Shown in pieces: positions 17,775 to 30,016 of a stretch of 64,000 nucleotides of DNA. Made by a program: the position numbers and the translations under genes. A model generated the notes under the pieces. It did not search any database. It saw only the letters and a program-made list of their open reading frames with translations, and was not told the origin of the DNA. Position 1 is the stretch's first letter. Each line of letters opens with the position of its first letter. Source of the DNA: Proluteimonas luteida (GTDB lineage: Bacteria > Pseudomonadota > Gammaproteobacteria > Xanthomonadales > Xanthomonadaceae). Location of the stretch: contig NZ_JAIWPT010000007.1 in NCBI RefSeq assembly GCF_021191695.1, forward strand, positions 62,001-126,000, in the 5' to 3' direction.

Positions 17775-19913
17775 TCAGGCCAGCAGGCGCACCTTCGGTT
17801 CGCGGTCCCACTGGCGGGTCTTCGCCGCGGCGATGAAGCCCTTGATGTCGCCGGCGTCGACGACACCCTTGTCCCTGGCGATGCCGCCGGCCTTCAGCAC
17901 GGCCTGCGCGCCGGCATCGGCCGCGATCGCCTTGAGGTGGCCGAAGGCGTCGCGGACCCAGTCGACGGCGGCCGCTTCCTTCGCCAGCTGCTTGCCGGCG
18001 TCGCTGGAGAGCACCACCGCGACCGCGTCGAACACCGCCGACGGCGTGCCGGCCAGCTGGCCGTCGGCCGGGAGTTTCTTGCCGTCGGCGAGCCTGGCGC
18101 CACCCAGCTTCGGTGCCACGACCTTGACCGTCGCGCCCGCTGATTCGGCCGCCTTGCGCAGGCTCTTGATCGTCGCGGCGTCGGAACCGTCGTGGACGAG
18201 GATGCCGACGCAGCGGCCTTCGAGCGTGTCCTTCATGCGGTCGATGATCCGCAGTGCCGGCGACGGGTCCAGGTCCTGCGGCGCGACGCGCGCTTCCGGC
18301 GCGGGCGGCAGCGCGTCCATGCCGAGCCCGTCGGCGACGCGCTGCGCGAGTGCGGGGTCGACGTGGCGCAGGTGGCTGACGACCGCCTCGCGCACGTGCG
18401 CCGTCTCGACCTTCGACAGCTCGAACACCAGCGCCGAGGCGATGTGCGCCTGTTCGGGCGCGGACTGGCTGCGGAAGAACATCCGCGCCTGCGAGTAGTG
18501 GTCGGCGAAGCTGCCGGCGCGGATGCGGCCCTTGGCGCCGTCGTCGGCCGGCGTGGCATGGCTGCGGAAGCCGGCCGGCGTCTCGCGCGGCGTGTCGCCC
18601 TGCAGCGAGCTGGGTTCGTAGTTGACCCGGCCCTTCGGTACGCCCATCTGCATGTGGCCGTCGCGCTGCAGGTTGGCGAACGGGCATTTCGGCGCGTTGA
18701 TCGGAATCTGGTGGAAGTTGGGACCGCCGAGGCGCGAGAGCTGGGTGTCGAGATACGAGAACAGCCGGCCCTGCAGCAGCGGATCGTTGCTGAAGTCGAT
18801 GCCCGGCACGACGTGCGAGGGGCAGAACGCGACCTGCTCGGTCTCGGCGAAGAAGTTGTCCGGCCAGCGGTCGAGCACCATGCGCCCGACGACCGTCAAC
18901 GGCACCAGTTCCTCGGGGATGAGTTTCGTCGCATCGAGGTGGTCGAACGGGAATCCGTCGGCGTCTTCCTGGGTGAACAGCTGCACCGCCAGCTCCCACT
19001 CGGGGAAGTTGCCGGACTGGATCGCCTCGAACAGGTCGCGGCGATGGAAGTCGTTGTCGGCCGACTGCAGCTTGACCGCCTCGTCCCAGACCGTGGACTG
19101 GATGCCCAGCTTCGGCCGCCAGTGGAACTTGACGAAGGTGCTATCGCCGGCCTCGTTGACCAGCCGGAAACTGTGCACGCCGAAGCCCTCGATGGTGCGC
19201 AGCGAGCGCGGGATCGTGCGGTCGCTCATCGCCCACATGATCATGTGCATGGTTTCCGGCGTCAGCGACACGAAGTCCCAGAACGTGTCGTGGGCGCTGC
19301 CGGCCTGCGGATAGCCGCGGTCGGGCTCCATCTTCACCGAGTGCACCACGTCCGGGAACTTCATCGCGTCCTGGATGAAGAACACCGGGATGTTGTTGCC
19401 GACCAGGTCCCAGTTGCCTTCCCTGGTATAGAACTTGACCGCGAAGCCGCGCACGTCGCGCGGGGTGTCGACCGAACCGGCGCCGCCGGCCACGGTCGAG
19501 AAGCGGGTGAACAGGGGCGTCTTCTCGCCGACTTCGGTGAGGATCTTCGCGCGGGTGTACGGCGCCAGCGACTTCGTCAGCTCGAAATAGCCATGCGCCG
19601 CCGAGCCGCGCGCATGCACGATGCGCTCGGGAATGCGCTCGTGATCGAAGTGGGTGATTTTCTCGCGGAGGATGAAGTCCTCCAGCAGCGTGGGACTGCG
19701 TTCGGTCGCGCGCAGCGAGTTCTGGTTGTCGGCGAGCGGCAGACCCTGGTTGGTGGTCAGCGGCGGATGCGCGCCACCTGCGCTCTGGTGCAGTTCGTCG
19801 CCGTTGCCGCGGGCGTCACCCGCGCGCTTGCCGGTGGCGTCGCGCGATCGATCGGAAGTGCCGGACCCGGCGGAGCGTGCGGCGGGCTTGCGTGTCGGCT
19901 TGCTGGCGGCCAT
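17775..19913 (-). CDS. katE: Large-subunit catalase HPII
   Basis: Clade 2 haem catalase that removes hydrogen peroxide, 712 residues. The catalytic His100 is in [12 protein letters not shown], the distal Asn in [12 protein letters not shown], and the haem-ligand Tyr in [17 protein letters not shown]-terminal flavodoxin/class I amidotransferase-like domain (from about 535, [12 protein letters not shown] onward) marks the large-subunit type. The N-terminal 50 residues are Lys/Ala/Gly rich and probably disordered. The ATG has a GAGGAAA ribosome site. Stationary-phase control is typical of the family, but no sigma-S promoter was assigned. Confidence 0.95.
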   Translation of the reverse strand: MAASKPTRKPAARSAGSGTSDRSRDATGKRAGDARGNGDELHQSAGGAHPPLTTNQGLPLADNQNSLRATERSPTLLEDFILREKITHFDHERIPERIVHARGSAAHGYFELTKSLAPYTRAKILTEVGEKTPLFTRFSTVAGGAGSVDTPRDVRGFAVKFYTREGNWDLVGNNIPVFFIQDAMKFPDVVHSVKMEPDRGYPQAGSAHDTFWDFVSLTPETMHMIMWAMSDRTIPRSLRTIEGFGVHSFRLVNEAGDSTFVKFHWRPKLGIQSTVWDEAVKLQSADNDFHRRDLFEAIQSGNFPEWELAVQLFTQEDADGFPFDHLDATKLIPEELVPLTVVGRMVLDRWPDNFFAETEQVAFCPSHVVPGIDFSNDPLLQGRLFSYLDTQLSRLGGPNFHQIPINAPKCPFANLQRDGHMQMGVPKGRVNYEPSSLQGDTPRETPAGFRSHATPADDGAKGRIRAGSFADHYSQARMFFRSQSAPEQAHIASALVFELSKVETAHVREAVVSHLRHVDPALAQRVADGLGMDALPPAPEARVAPQDLDPSPALRIIDRMKDTLEGRCVGILVHDGSDAATIKSLRKAAESAGATVKVVAPKLGGARLADGKKLPADGQLAGTPSAVFDAVAVVLSSDAGKQLAKEAAAVDWVRDAFGHLKAIAADAGAQAVLKAGGIARDKGVVDAGDIKGFIAAAKTRQWDREPKVRLLA

Positions 19914-20331
19914 CGGATTTTCCTCGGGAGTGACGAACGGAACAGGCCACGATGCGTGGCGGTCGTCTCCGGAGGTTGCGTGGAGTGCCGTGAACGTGCC
20001 GTCGCGCATCCTGCGTATCCGCGCCGCGCAGAGGACCTGAACACGCGCCGGTGCATCCGATGCGTGGTTGCGTCGTCCGCGTGCCCAGCATGACGACGTG
20101 CGGGCCGACAGACGATGCGTGGCGAGCGTGAGCGCGTCGCTTGCGGCGACGTTGCGGGCATCGCAACCGACGGGCGGCATCCCGGCGCTTCACTAGCACC
20201 GGCGTCCCGCCGGGCGTGCGTCGCGTGGATCGCGGAAAAGGCGGTGCAAGGGGAGGGAGAGGCAGCCACGCCGCCCTGCTGGGCTAGGATGTGACGCCTG
20301 TCAGGACACGGATCCGGCGATCCACGACCTC
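19914..20331. other. katE/MFS divergent intergenic region
   Basis: About 418 bases between divergent genes. I find no coding pattern, repeat array or RNA gene. It must hold the promoters of both genes, but I could not assign convincing -35/-10 pairs. Confidence 0.6.
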
Positions 20332-21774
20332 TTGAAACCAGAACGCCTGCTCCCCCTCATCGTCGCGACCGCGTTGTTCATCGAGAACATGGACTCGACG
20401 GCGATTGCGACCTCGTTGCCCACCATCGCAGTGGATCTCGGCGTGGAACCGGTGTCGCTGAAGCTCGCGCTGACGACCTACATGCTGGCGCTGGCGGTGT
20501 TCATTCCCGTCAGTGGCTGGGTGGCCGAGCGGTTCGGCGCGCGTTCGACCTTCATGGCCGCGATCGGCGTGTTCCTGCTGGGTTCGCTCGGGTGTGCGGT
20601 CTCCGGGTCACTCGGCGAACTCGTCGCCGCGCGCTTCCTGCAGGGCATGGGCGGCGCGATGATGGTGCCGGTCGGCCGGCTGGTGATCCTGCGCAGCATT
20701 GCCAAGACCGAGCTGATCCGCGCCCTCAGCTGGCTCACGGTGCCGGCATTGCTCGGACCGATGCTGGGGCCGGTGATCGGCGGGTTGATCACCACGTACA
20801 CGCACTGGCGCTTCATCTTCCTCATCAACATTCCGATGGGGCTGCTCGGCATCTGGCTCGCATGGCGGCACATTCCGCAGCTGCGGGAGGCGGTGGGGCC
20901 GCTCGACTGGCGTGGCTTCCTGCTGTCGGGCGGCGGCATGGCGCTCGCGATCTTCGGCTTCGCGTCCGCCGGACGGCACATGGTCGGCGCACCGGTCACG
21001 ATCACGTGCCTGCTGCTGGGGGTCGCGCTGATGCTGCTGTACGGCTTGCATGCGCGGCACTTCAGGTCCCGGGGGCGCAGGCCGCTCGTCGATCTCGAGC
21101 TCTTCCGGCTGTCGACGTTCCGCAATGGCGTGCTCGGCGGTTCGCTGTTCCGCATCGGCATCGGTGCGACGCCGTTCCTGCTGCCGTTGATGCTGCAGCT
21201 GGGGTTCGGGCTGTCGCCGGTGCAGTCGGGCCTGATCACGTTCACTTCGGCCGCCGGTGCGATGTTCATGAAGACGATCGCCGCGCGGATCCTGAAACGC
21301 TTCGGATTCCGGCCGGTGCTCGTGACCAATGCACTGGTGGCGTCGCTGCTGCTATGCGGCTTCGGCCTGTTCCGCGCCGAGACGCCGTATCCGTTGATGG
21401 TGGGCGTGCTGCTGGTCAGCGGGTGTTTCCGCTCGCTGCAGTTCACGAGTCTCAATGCCATCGTGTACGTCGACGTCGATGCCGCGCGGATGGCCCAGGC
21501 CAGCAGCCTGGCTGCAATGGCCCAGCAGGTCTCGCTTGCGCTGGGCGTGACGATCGGCGGCTACGCGCTGACCCTGTCGAGCCTGGCGACAGGTACGCCG
21601 ACCGACGCGGTGATCAACTTCACGTTCGCCTTCCTCACCGTTGGCCTCGTGTCCGCGAGTTCGGTGCTGATGATGCTGCGGCTCGCGCCCGACGCCGGCG
21701 CCGAGATGTCCGGGCGCGCGAAGCCCGGCGAGGAGATCACGGAGCCGAAGCCGGCGGCGCGCCCCGGGACCTGA
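20332..21774 (+). CDS. DHA2-family MFS exporter
   Basis: A 480-residue drug:proton antiporter of the EmrB/QacA group with 13-14 predicted helices. The first helix carries ENMDSTAIATSLPTIAVDLG, the DHA2 motif D1, and motif A-like GWVAERFGARSTF follows helix 2. Motif C-like residues are in GPMLGPVIGGLI. The start is TTG, since no ATG lies nearby in frame. It stands alone, divergent from katE, with no adjacent membrane-fusion protein, so the substrate is unknown. Confidence 0.9.
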   Translation: MKPERLLPLIVATALFIENMDSTAIATSLPTIAVDLGVEPVSLKLALTTYMLALAVFIPVSGWVAERFGARSTFMAAIGVFLLGSLGCAVSGSLGELVAARFLQGMGGAMMVPVGRLVILRSIAKTELIRALSWLTVPALLGPMLGPVIGGLITTYTHWRFIFLINIPMGLLGIWLAWRHIPQLREAVGPLDWRGFLLSGGGMALAIFGFASAGRHMVGAPVTITCLLLGVALMLLYGLHARHFRSRGRRPLVDLELFRLSTFRNGVLGGSLFRIGIGATPFLLPLMLQLGFGLSPVQSGLITFTSAAGAMFMKTIAARILKRFGFRPVLVTNALVASLLLCGFGLFRAETPYPLMVGVLLVSGCFRSLQFTSLNAIVYVDVDAARMAQASSLAAMAQQVSLALGVTIGGYALTLSSLATGTPTDAVINFTFAFLTVGLVSASSVLMMLRLAPDAGAEMSGRAKPGEEITEPKPAARPGT

Positions 21775-21965
21775 CGGCAAGTGCAGGGCGGCATTTCCCG
21801 TGTGCGGACGCGTCCGGGCCCGCCCCGTCAGGCTGTCGGCAAGCACCGCCCGACCGATTGTTGAAGGCCGTGGGGACGTGGCGTGGCGCGTGGCCGGAAG
21901 ACCGCGCCGGCGGGTGTCCGCCGGCAACGGAGGCGGGGCAGCCTCGGCAGGCTGCGCCGCGCAGG

Positions 21966-24977
<3,012 letters not shown>

Positions 24978-25149
24978 GGCGGACATCCGGAAAGGGTGGG
25001 GACGACGGAAAGACCTGTGCTTTCCGGGTGGGGGCGACCGGTTCCCGTCGTCGTTCCGGGCACCGGAGCCCGCGTCGCCGGTCAATGACCGGACCGCCTG
25101 GCTGCGGGTGCACTGGGCCGACGCCGGAAGACCGGTTGGCTTTCCTCGC

Positions 25150-25340
25150 GCCCCTCTGTCCTTTTGCCTGAGAGTTTGGAAGCCGGCGCGCACGTGCGTC
25201 GCCGGACCTCGTGCCCCTTCGGCGCCGGTGCGCCGATGATCCGGCGGCCGGTCTCTCCAGAGTGTGTCGCCCGCAGCGGTGTTGGGCCTGAGCGATTCCG
25301 GGCGGTTGCGCCTACGGCAGCGGGTCGCCCCGCTTCTCCC
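25150..25340 (-). promoter_or_regulatory. Tandem glycine riboswitch upstream of gcvP
   Basis: Read on the minus strand, the second aptamer (about 25262 to 25151) starts with TCTGGAGAGACC, contains GCGCCGAAGGGGCA and ends with the signature CTCTCAGGCAAAAGGACAGAG. The first aptamer (about 25340 to 25263) has GTAGGCGCAACCGCC and CGCTCAGGCCCAACACCG. This matches the two-aptamer glycine riboswitch. It normally turns on glycine-cleavage genes when glycine is high. About 170 bases separate it from the gcvP ATG; a CCGGTCA-TGACCGG palindrome at 25077-25091 may be part of the expression platform. Confidence 0.9.
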
Positions 25341-25675
25341 ACTGCGAACCCGGCCAGTATAGCGGGGTGGTGGCACGGCGGCAGGACGGGCCGGCGATCG
25401 CGTGTCCGGTCGGGAACCGTGAACGCGGAACGCTGTGGATGGCCGGCATCGGCTGACGTCGACCGGCCGCGCCCCTATCATGGGCATCCCGCGGCCCGCC
25501 GGGCCGCACGCGTGCGGCGCTTCCGCCGCCCCTGCCGGCAGCCGATCACGGCTGCGGCCCGTTCGAGACCCCTCGTCATGATCCATCCGGTGCTGGCGCG
25601 TCCGTCGCGGTCGGCGGTCGCAGTCGACAACGGCGTTGCGTGCAGGCCGCGCGCGCTCCGCGTCCGGGTGCCCCG
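25341..25675. other. Intergenic region between gcvP riboswitch and Bcr/CflA gene
   Basis: About 335 bases. It should hold the minus-strand promoter of the riboswitch transcript and the plus-strand promoter of the exporter. It contains no convincing gene. The CCGGCCAGTATAGCGGGG segment (about 25350-25367) has a TATAGC-like -10 candidate only on the plus strand. Confidence 0.4.
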
Positions 25676-26974
25676 ATGAGTCCGCCGGAGACAGGCGCGC
25701 CGCGGGCCGGGGCGCCGGAAACGGACAGGCCCGCAACGGGCCCGCGAATGCCGAGCATGCGCACGCTGGCGCTGCTGCTGGCGGGCCTGGCGATGTTCGG
25801 CCCATTCTCGATCGACACCATCTTCCCCGCGTTTCCGGCGATGGGCGCCGACCTCGGTGCCGACCGGCTGGCGATGCAGCAGACGATCGCGGTCTATCTG
25901 GTCGCCTATGCGCTGATGAGCATCGTCCACGGGCCGCTGTCGGATGCGATCGGCCGGCGGCGGGTGATCCTCGGCGGGCTTGCGGTGTTCATCGTCGCGT
26001 CGGTGGGCTGCGCGCTGGCGACCGACCTCGGCACGCTGCTGGTGTTCCGCGCGCTGCAGGGCCTGTCGGCGGGCGTGGGCCTGATCGTCGGCCGCGCGGT
26101 GATCCGCGACGTGCTGCACGGCGACGACGCGCAGCGGCTGATGAGCCAGGTGTCGATGCTCTTCGGCATCGCCCCGGCGATCGCGCCGCTGATCGGCGGC
26201 TGGATCCTCGGCTGGGGGCGCTGGCCGCTGATCTTCTGGTTCCTGGTGGCGTTCTCGCTGGTGCTGTTCGTCGTGACCTGGTTCCGGCTGCCGGAAACCC
26301 ATCCGCCGGCGGCGCGGATCTCGCTGGTGCCGCGACGGCTGCTGCGCGACTACGTGGCGGTCTTCGTCAACCCGCGCTTCCAGAGGATCGCCGCCGCCGG
26401 TGCATTCAATTTCTCCGCGCTGTTCCTGTACATCGCATCGGCGCCGGTGTTCGTCATGGACCACCTGGGCCTGGGCGAGCGCCAGTTCGGCTGGTTCTTC
26501 ATCCCGATGATCAGCGGCATGATGATCGGTGCGTTCCTGTCCGGCCGCGCGGCCGGGCGCATCACCGGTACCCGGCTGGCGAACATCGGCTTCGCCTGCA
26601 GCGGCGTGGCGATGGCTGCCAACCTCGGCTACAACCTGCTGGTCGACGTGCCGACGGTGCCGTGGGCAGTGCTGCCGATGTCGCTCAACGCGCTTGGCAT
26701 CGCCCTGGTGTTTCCGATCCTGACCCTGGCGATCCTCGACATGTATCCGGGCATGCGCGGCTCGGCCTCGTCGTTGCAGGCCTTCACCGGCCTGGTGCTC
26801 AACGCCGTCGTCGCCGGCCTGCTGTCGCCGCTGGTCAGCGACACGCCGCTGCACCTGGCACTGGCCGGGGCGGTGTTCATGCTGGTCGGCTGGCTGTTCT
26901 GGCGCTGGGAGCAGCGTGCCCGTCCGTTGCCGCCGGCGAACGGGGATCCGGTCGCGCTGCCGCCATCGCTGTGA
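25676..26974 (+). CDS. Bcr/CflA-family drug exporter
   Basis: MFS 12-helix drug:proton antiporter, 432 residues. After a Pro/Gly-rich cytoplasmic leader, helix 1 has [20 protein letters not shown], the DHA1 Bcr signature with the conserved Asp. Motif A is [16 protein letters not shown] and motif C-like residues are in [17 protein letters not shown] 25676 was chosen over an in-frame GTG 36 bases earlier because the protein already has a long leader. It is divergent from gcvP and independent of the vWA operon 58 bases downstream. Confidence 0.92.
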   Translation: MSPPETGAPRAGAPETDRPATGPRMPSMRTLALLLAGLAMFGPFSIDTIFPAFPAMGADLGADRLAMQQTIAVYLVAYALMSIVHGPLSDAIGRRRVILGGLAVFIVASVGCALATDLGTLLVFRALQGLSAGVGLIVGRAVIRDVLHGDDAQRLMSQVSMLFGIAPAIAPLIGGWILGWGRWPLIFWFLVAFSLVLFVVTWFRLPETHPPAARISLVPRRLLRDYVAVFVNPRFQRIAAAGAFNFSALFLYIASAPVFVMDHLGLGERQFGWFFIPMISGMMIGAFLSGRAAGRITGTRLANIGFACSGVAMAANLGYNLLVDVPTVPWAVLPMSLNALGIALVFPILTLAILDMYPGMRGSASSLQAFTGLVLNAVVAGLLSPLVSDTPLHLALAGAVFMLVGWLFWRWEQRARPLPPANGDPVALPPSL

Positions 26975-27032
26975 CGCGTGGCTGGCACGGTTGCGGGGTT
27001 CCGCGTTAACCTCGCCGGCCGACGAATCAGGC

Positions 27033-27728
27033 ATGGAAAACGCATCGATGACGGACATGGGAATTCCCGACGTTGCACTGGTCGACAACACCGAGCAGCG
27101 CACCCCGCTGGTCCTGGTGCTCGACTGTTCGGGCAGCATGGGCGGCCAGCCGATCCAGCAGCTCAACGAGGGCCTCAAGCTGCTGGAGCAGGAGCTCAGG
27201 GACGACGTGATCGCGGCCAAGCGCGTGCGCGTGCTGGTGGTCACCTACGGCGGCATGGACACGGCCGACGTCGCCGGCGAGTGGTGCGATGCGATGGACT
27301 TCTCGGCGCCCGCGCTGAAGGCCAGCGGCACCACGCCGATGGGCCGCGCGGTGGAACTTGCGCTCGACGAGATCGAGGACGAGAAGGCGCGGTTCCGCGC
27401 CGCCGGCATCGCCTATACCCGGCCATGGCTGTTCCTGATGAGCGACGGCGTGCCCACCGACCCGTGGGAGGCGGCCGCCGGCCGCTGCCACGACGCGGAG
27501 GTGGCGAACAAGGTCGCGGTGTTCCCGATCGCGGTCGGCGATGCCGACGTCGAGGTGCTGGGCCGCTTCAGCCGCAACGGCGAGCGCGGGGTCAAGCGCC
27601 TGCAGGGGCTGCAGTTCCGCGAGCTGTTCCTGTGGCTGAGCGCGAGCATGCAGGTGGTCTCGCACTCCACGCCCGGCGGGCAGGTGCAACTGCCGTCGAC
27701 CGACAGCTGGTCCCTCGCCCCGGTCTGA
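27033..27728 (+). CDS. TerY-like von Willebrand A domain protein
   Basis: A 231-residue soluble vWA protein. The MIDAS metal site is Asp31-x-Ser33-x-Ser35 in LDCSGSMGG, the Thr is in SGTTPMGRA, and the distal Asp is in FLMSDGVPTD. The family is the TerY group of tellurite-resistance-associated vWA proteins. With the next two genes it makes the TerY-P triad (vWA, PP2C phosphatase, kinase), known from comparative genomics and listed among candidate phage-defence systems. Its role is inferred as metal-dependent scaffold or substrate. An ATG at 27048 is an alternative start. Confidence 0.9.
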   Translation: MENASMTDMGIPDVALVDNTEQRTPLVLVLDCSGSMGGQPIQQLNEGLKLLEQELRDDVIAAKRVRVLVVTYGGMDTADVAGEWCDAMDFSAPALKASGTTPMGRAVELALDEIEDEKARFRAAGIAYTRPWLFLMSDGVPTDPWEAAAGRCHDAEVANKVAVFPIAVGDADVEVLGRFSRNGERGVKRLQGLQFRELFLWLSASMQVVSHSTPGGQVQLPSTDSWSLAPV

Positions 27729-27730
27729 CG

Positions 27731-28489
27731 ATGGCCTGGCACGTGGTGGCGGCCTCGGCGACGGGGCGCGCCCATCTCGATCGCGGGCAGCCCTGCCAGG
27801 ACGCGTTCGCGGCGGAAGTCGTCGACGGCGTGTTGGTCGCGGTGGTGTGCGACGGCGCGGGTTCGGCCGCGCATGCCGACGTCGGCGCACGCACGGTGGC
27901 TTCGGCCACGGTGCAGGCCCTGGCCGCGCGCCTGCGCTGGGGCAAGGACCTGCTGCGGGCCGATGCCGCGGCCGCGGGCGCGGCGTTCGGCGACGCGCTG
28001 GCCTCGGTGCGCGGTGGGCTGGAGGCGCAGGCCGCCGCGGCGCACCACGACCTGCGCGACTACGCCTGCACCGTGGTGGGCGTGGCTGCGGGCGCGGCCG
28101 GCGGCTGGCTGTTCCACATCGGCGACGGCGTCGCGGTGGTCGAGTCGGCGCAGGCGCCGGCACTGGTGTCGCGGCCGGACAACGGCGAATACGCCAACGA
28201 GACCTACTTCCTGTCCGGGCCGCAGTGGCGCGAACGCCTGCGCCTGACCCGGATCGCGGAGCCGGCCACGCAGCTGGCGCTGATGAGCGACGGCGCCCAG
28301 GCCTTCGCCATGGCGCGCGGCGACGGCGGGCTGTATCCGCCGTTCATCGACCCGGTGGCGCGCTACCTGCGCGGGGTCGACGCGGCGCAGGGCGCGCGCG
28401 CGCTGCAGGCGACGCTGGCCGATCCGCGCACCGACGCGATCACCGGCGACGACAAGACCCTGCTGCTGGCATGGCCGGAGCGGGGCTAG
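27731..28489 (+). CDS. PP2C-family Ser/Thr phosphatase of the TerY-P triad
   Basis: A 252-residue metal-dependent phosphatase. Metal-binding acidic residues are in GQPCQDAFA and VVCDGAGSA near the N-terminus, MSDGAQAF in the middle, and TGDDKTLLLA at the end, the order expected for PP2C. There is no membrane segment. It starts two bases after the vWA stop, so the two are co-translated. It should reverse phosphorylation by the kinase encoded next. The vWA protein is a plausible shared substrate, by inference. Confidence 0.9.
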   Translation: MAWHVVAASATGRAHLDRGQPCQDAFAAEVVDGVLVAVVCDGAGSAAHADVGARTVASATVQALAARLRWGKDLLRADAAAAGAAFGDALASVRGGLEAQAAAAHHDLRDYACTVVGVAAGAAGGWLFHIGDGVAVVESAQAPALVSRPDNGEYANETYFLSGPQWRERLRLTRIAEPATQLALMSDGAQAFAMARGDGGLYPPFIDPVARYLRGVDAAQGARALQATLADPRTDAITGDDKTLLLAWPERG

Positions 28490-28570
28490 GCGCCATGCAC
28501 GCCGTCGTTGATCCTGCCGTGGCAGCCCCGGTCGCAGCGGCGCAGGCCGTCCACCGTCGCCGCGCCTGAC

Positions 28571-30016
28571 ATGCCCGCGCGCACCGGCAGCACCGTCCGC
28601 GACAGCCGCCAGCGCACGCTGCGGCTGGGCCGGCTGATCAAGAGCGGCGGCGCCGGCAGCGTGTTCCTGCTCGACGGCATGCCCGACGAGGTGGTCAAGC
28701 TCTACCACCCGGGCAGCGATTTCGCGGTCTACGAGCGCAAGCTCGAGGCGATGCTGGCGTTGTGCCCGGACCTGCCGGACCGGCTCGAGCACGGCAACCG
28801 CTACGTGCAGATCGCCTGGCCGCGCGCCCTGGTCCACGATGCCCGCGGGCGCTTCGCCGGGTTCGCCATGCCGACCCTCGACATCGCCGCGACCAGCGAC
28901 CTGGAACACGTGCTGCAGGAGCGGCAGGCGCGTGCGGCCGGTTTGCCGACCGGCCTCGGCGCGAAGATGACCCTGGCCGCCAACCTGGCGACGCTGCTGG
29001 CGGCCCTGCACCGGCGCGGCCACTACGTCGTCGACCTGAAACCGCTCAACGTGCGCTTCTACCGCGAGTCGCTGTACATCGCGATGCTCGACTGCGACGG
29101 CTTCAGCGTGCAGGGCGAGGGCGAGCGCTTTCCCGCCGGGCAGGTCACGGTGGACTATCTCGCGCCCGAGTTCCAGCAGCGCGGCGTGCGGCCCGGGCAG
29201 GAGGCCGCGCAGGACCGTTTCGCGCTGGCGGTGGTGCTGTTCCAGCTGCTGAACTCGGGCATCCATCCCTACAGCGGGCGCACCCGCGGCGAGGCGGCGC
29301 CGACCGACCTGCCGGGACGCATCCGCGCGCAGATGTACGCCTATGGCCTGCGCCCGCACCGCGACATCGCACCGGCGCCGGTCAGCGGCCATGCGGCGAT
29401 GCCGGAGCAACTGCGGCGGATGTTCGACCGCGCATTCTCGACGCGTCCGCAGGACCGGCCCGACGCGGCGCAGTGGGCATCGGCCCTGGTCGGCTACGCG
29501 CGCCGCGAGGGCGGCCTGCTGGTCGCCTGCCAGGCCGACGCCCAGCACCAGCATTTCGTCGGCCTGCCGTGCGCGGCCTGCGCGCGCGCCGAGGCGCTGT
29601 CGAAGGCCGGTCAGGCGAGCGCCACCCGCCAGCGCAGCGCGCAGCGGCGGGCGCGGCGCCAGAATGCCGGCAAGCGGGCCGCGGCACGCCAGCACGCGCC
29701 TGCCGGCACGCGCGCGCCGGCGCAACAGCCGCTGGGGCAGAGGCTCGCCCAGACACAGGCCCAGACGCTGGCAACGGCACCGACCGGGCTGGGGATGCGG
29801 CTGTTCATGGCGCTGCTTGGCCCGGTGCTGCTGGGATGGCTGCTGGGTTGGGGCATGCCGGCCTACCGTGCGTTCGACGCGGCTTCGCGCAGCGGGGGCT
29901 GGTGGGCGCTATGGGGGGATGCGCTGGCGCTGGCGTTCCAGGCTGGCGTGCTGCTGCTGGGGCTGCTGGTCTTCGTCGCGCTGGTGCCGATGGTGATCAT
30001 GAGCCGGCGGCCATGA
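28571..30016 (+). CDS. Membrane-anchored Ser/Thr kinase with zinc finger
   Basis: A 481-residue protein kinase. Glycine loop GGAGS 26-30, ATP lysine Lys43 (VVKLYHP), catalytic loop VVDLKPLN 153-160, metal-binding DCDGF 174-178, and APE at 198-200. After the kinase domain come a probable zinc knuckle (Cys320, His326/328, Cys334, Cys337), a basic Arg/Ala/Gln linker, and two transmembrane helices (about 408-428, 448-476). Such a kinase-plus-finger layout fits the TerY-P triad; the membrane anchor is notable. An 81-base gap from the phosphatase gene contains a 24-codon reading frame (28495-28569) ending one base before this ATG. TTG 28508 is an alternative start. Confidence 0.88.
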   Translation: MPARTGSTVRDSRQRTLRLGRLIKSGGAGSVFLLDGMPDEVVKLYHPGSDFAVYERKLEAMLALCPDLPDRLEHGNRYVQIAWPRALVHDARGRFAGFAMPTLDIAATSDLEHVLQERQARAAGLPTGLGAKMTLAANLATLLAALHRRGHYVVDLKPLNVRFYRESLYIAMLDCDGFSVQGEGERFPAGQVTVDYLAPEFQQRGVRPGQEAAQDRFALAVVLFQLLNSGIHPYSGRTRGEAAPTDLPGRIRAQMYAYGLRPHRDIAPAPVSGHAAMPEQLRRMFDRAFSTRPQDRPDAAQWASALVGYARREGGLLVACQADAQHQHFVGLPCAACARAEALSKAGQASATRQRSAQRRARRQNAGKRAAARQHAPAGTRAPAQQPLGQRLAQTQAQTLATAPTGLGMRLFMALLGPVLLGWLLGWGMPAYRAFDAASRSGGWWALWGDALALAFQAGVLLLGLLVFVALVPMVIMSRRP

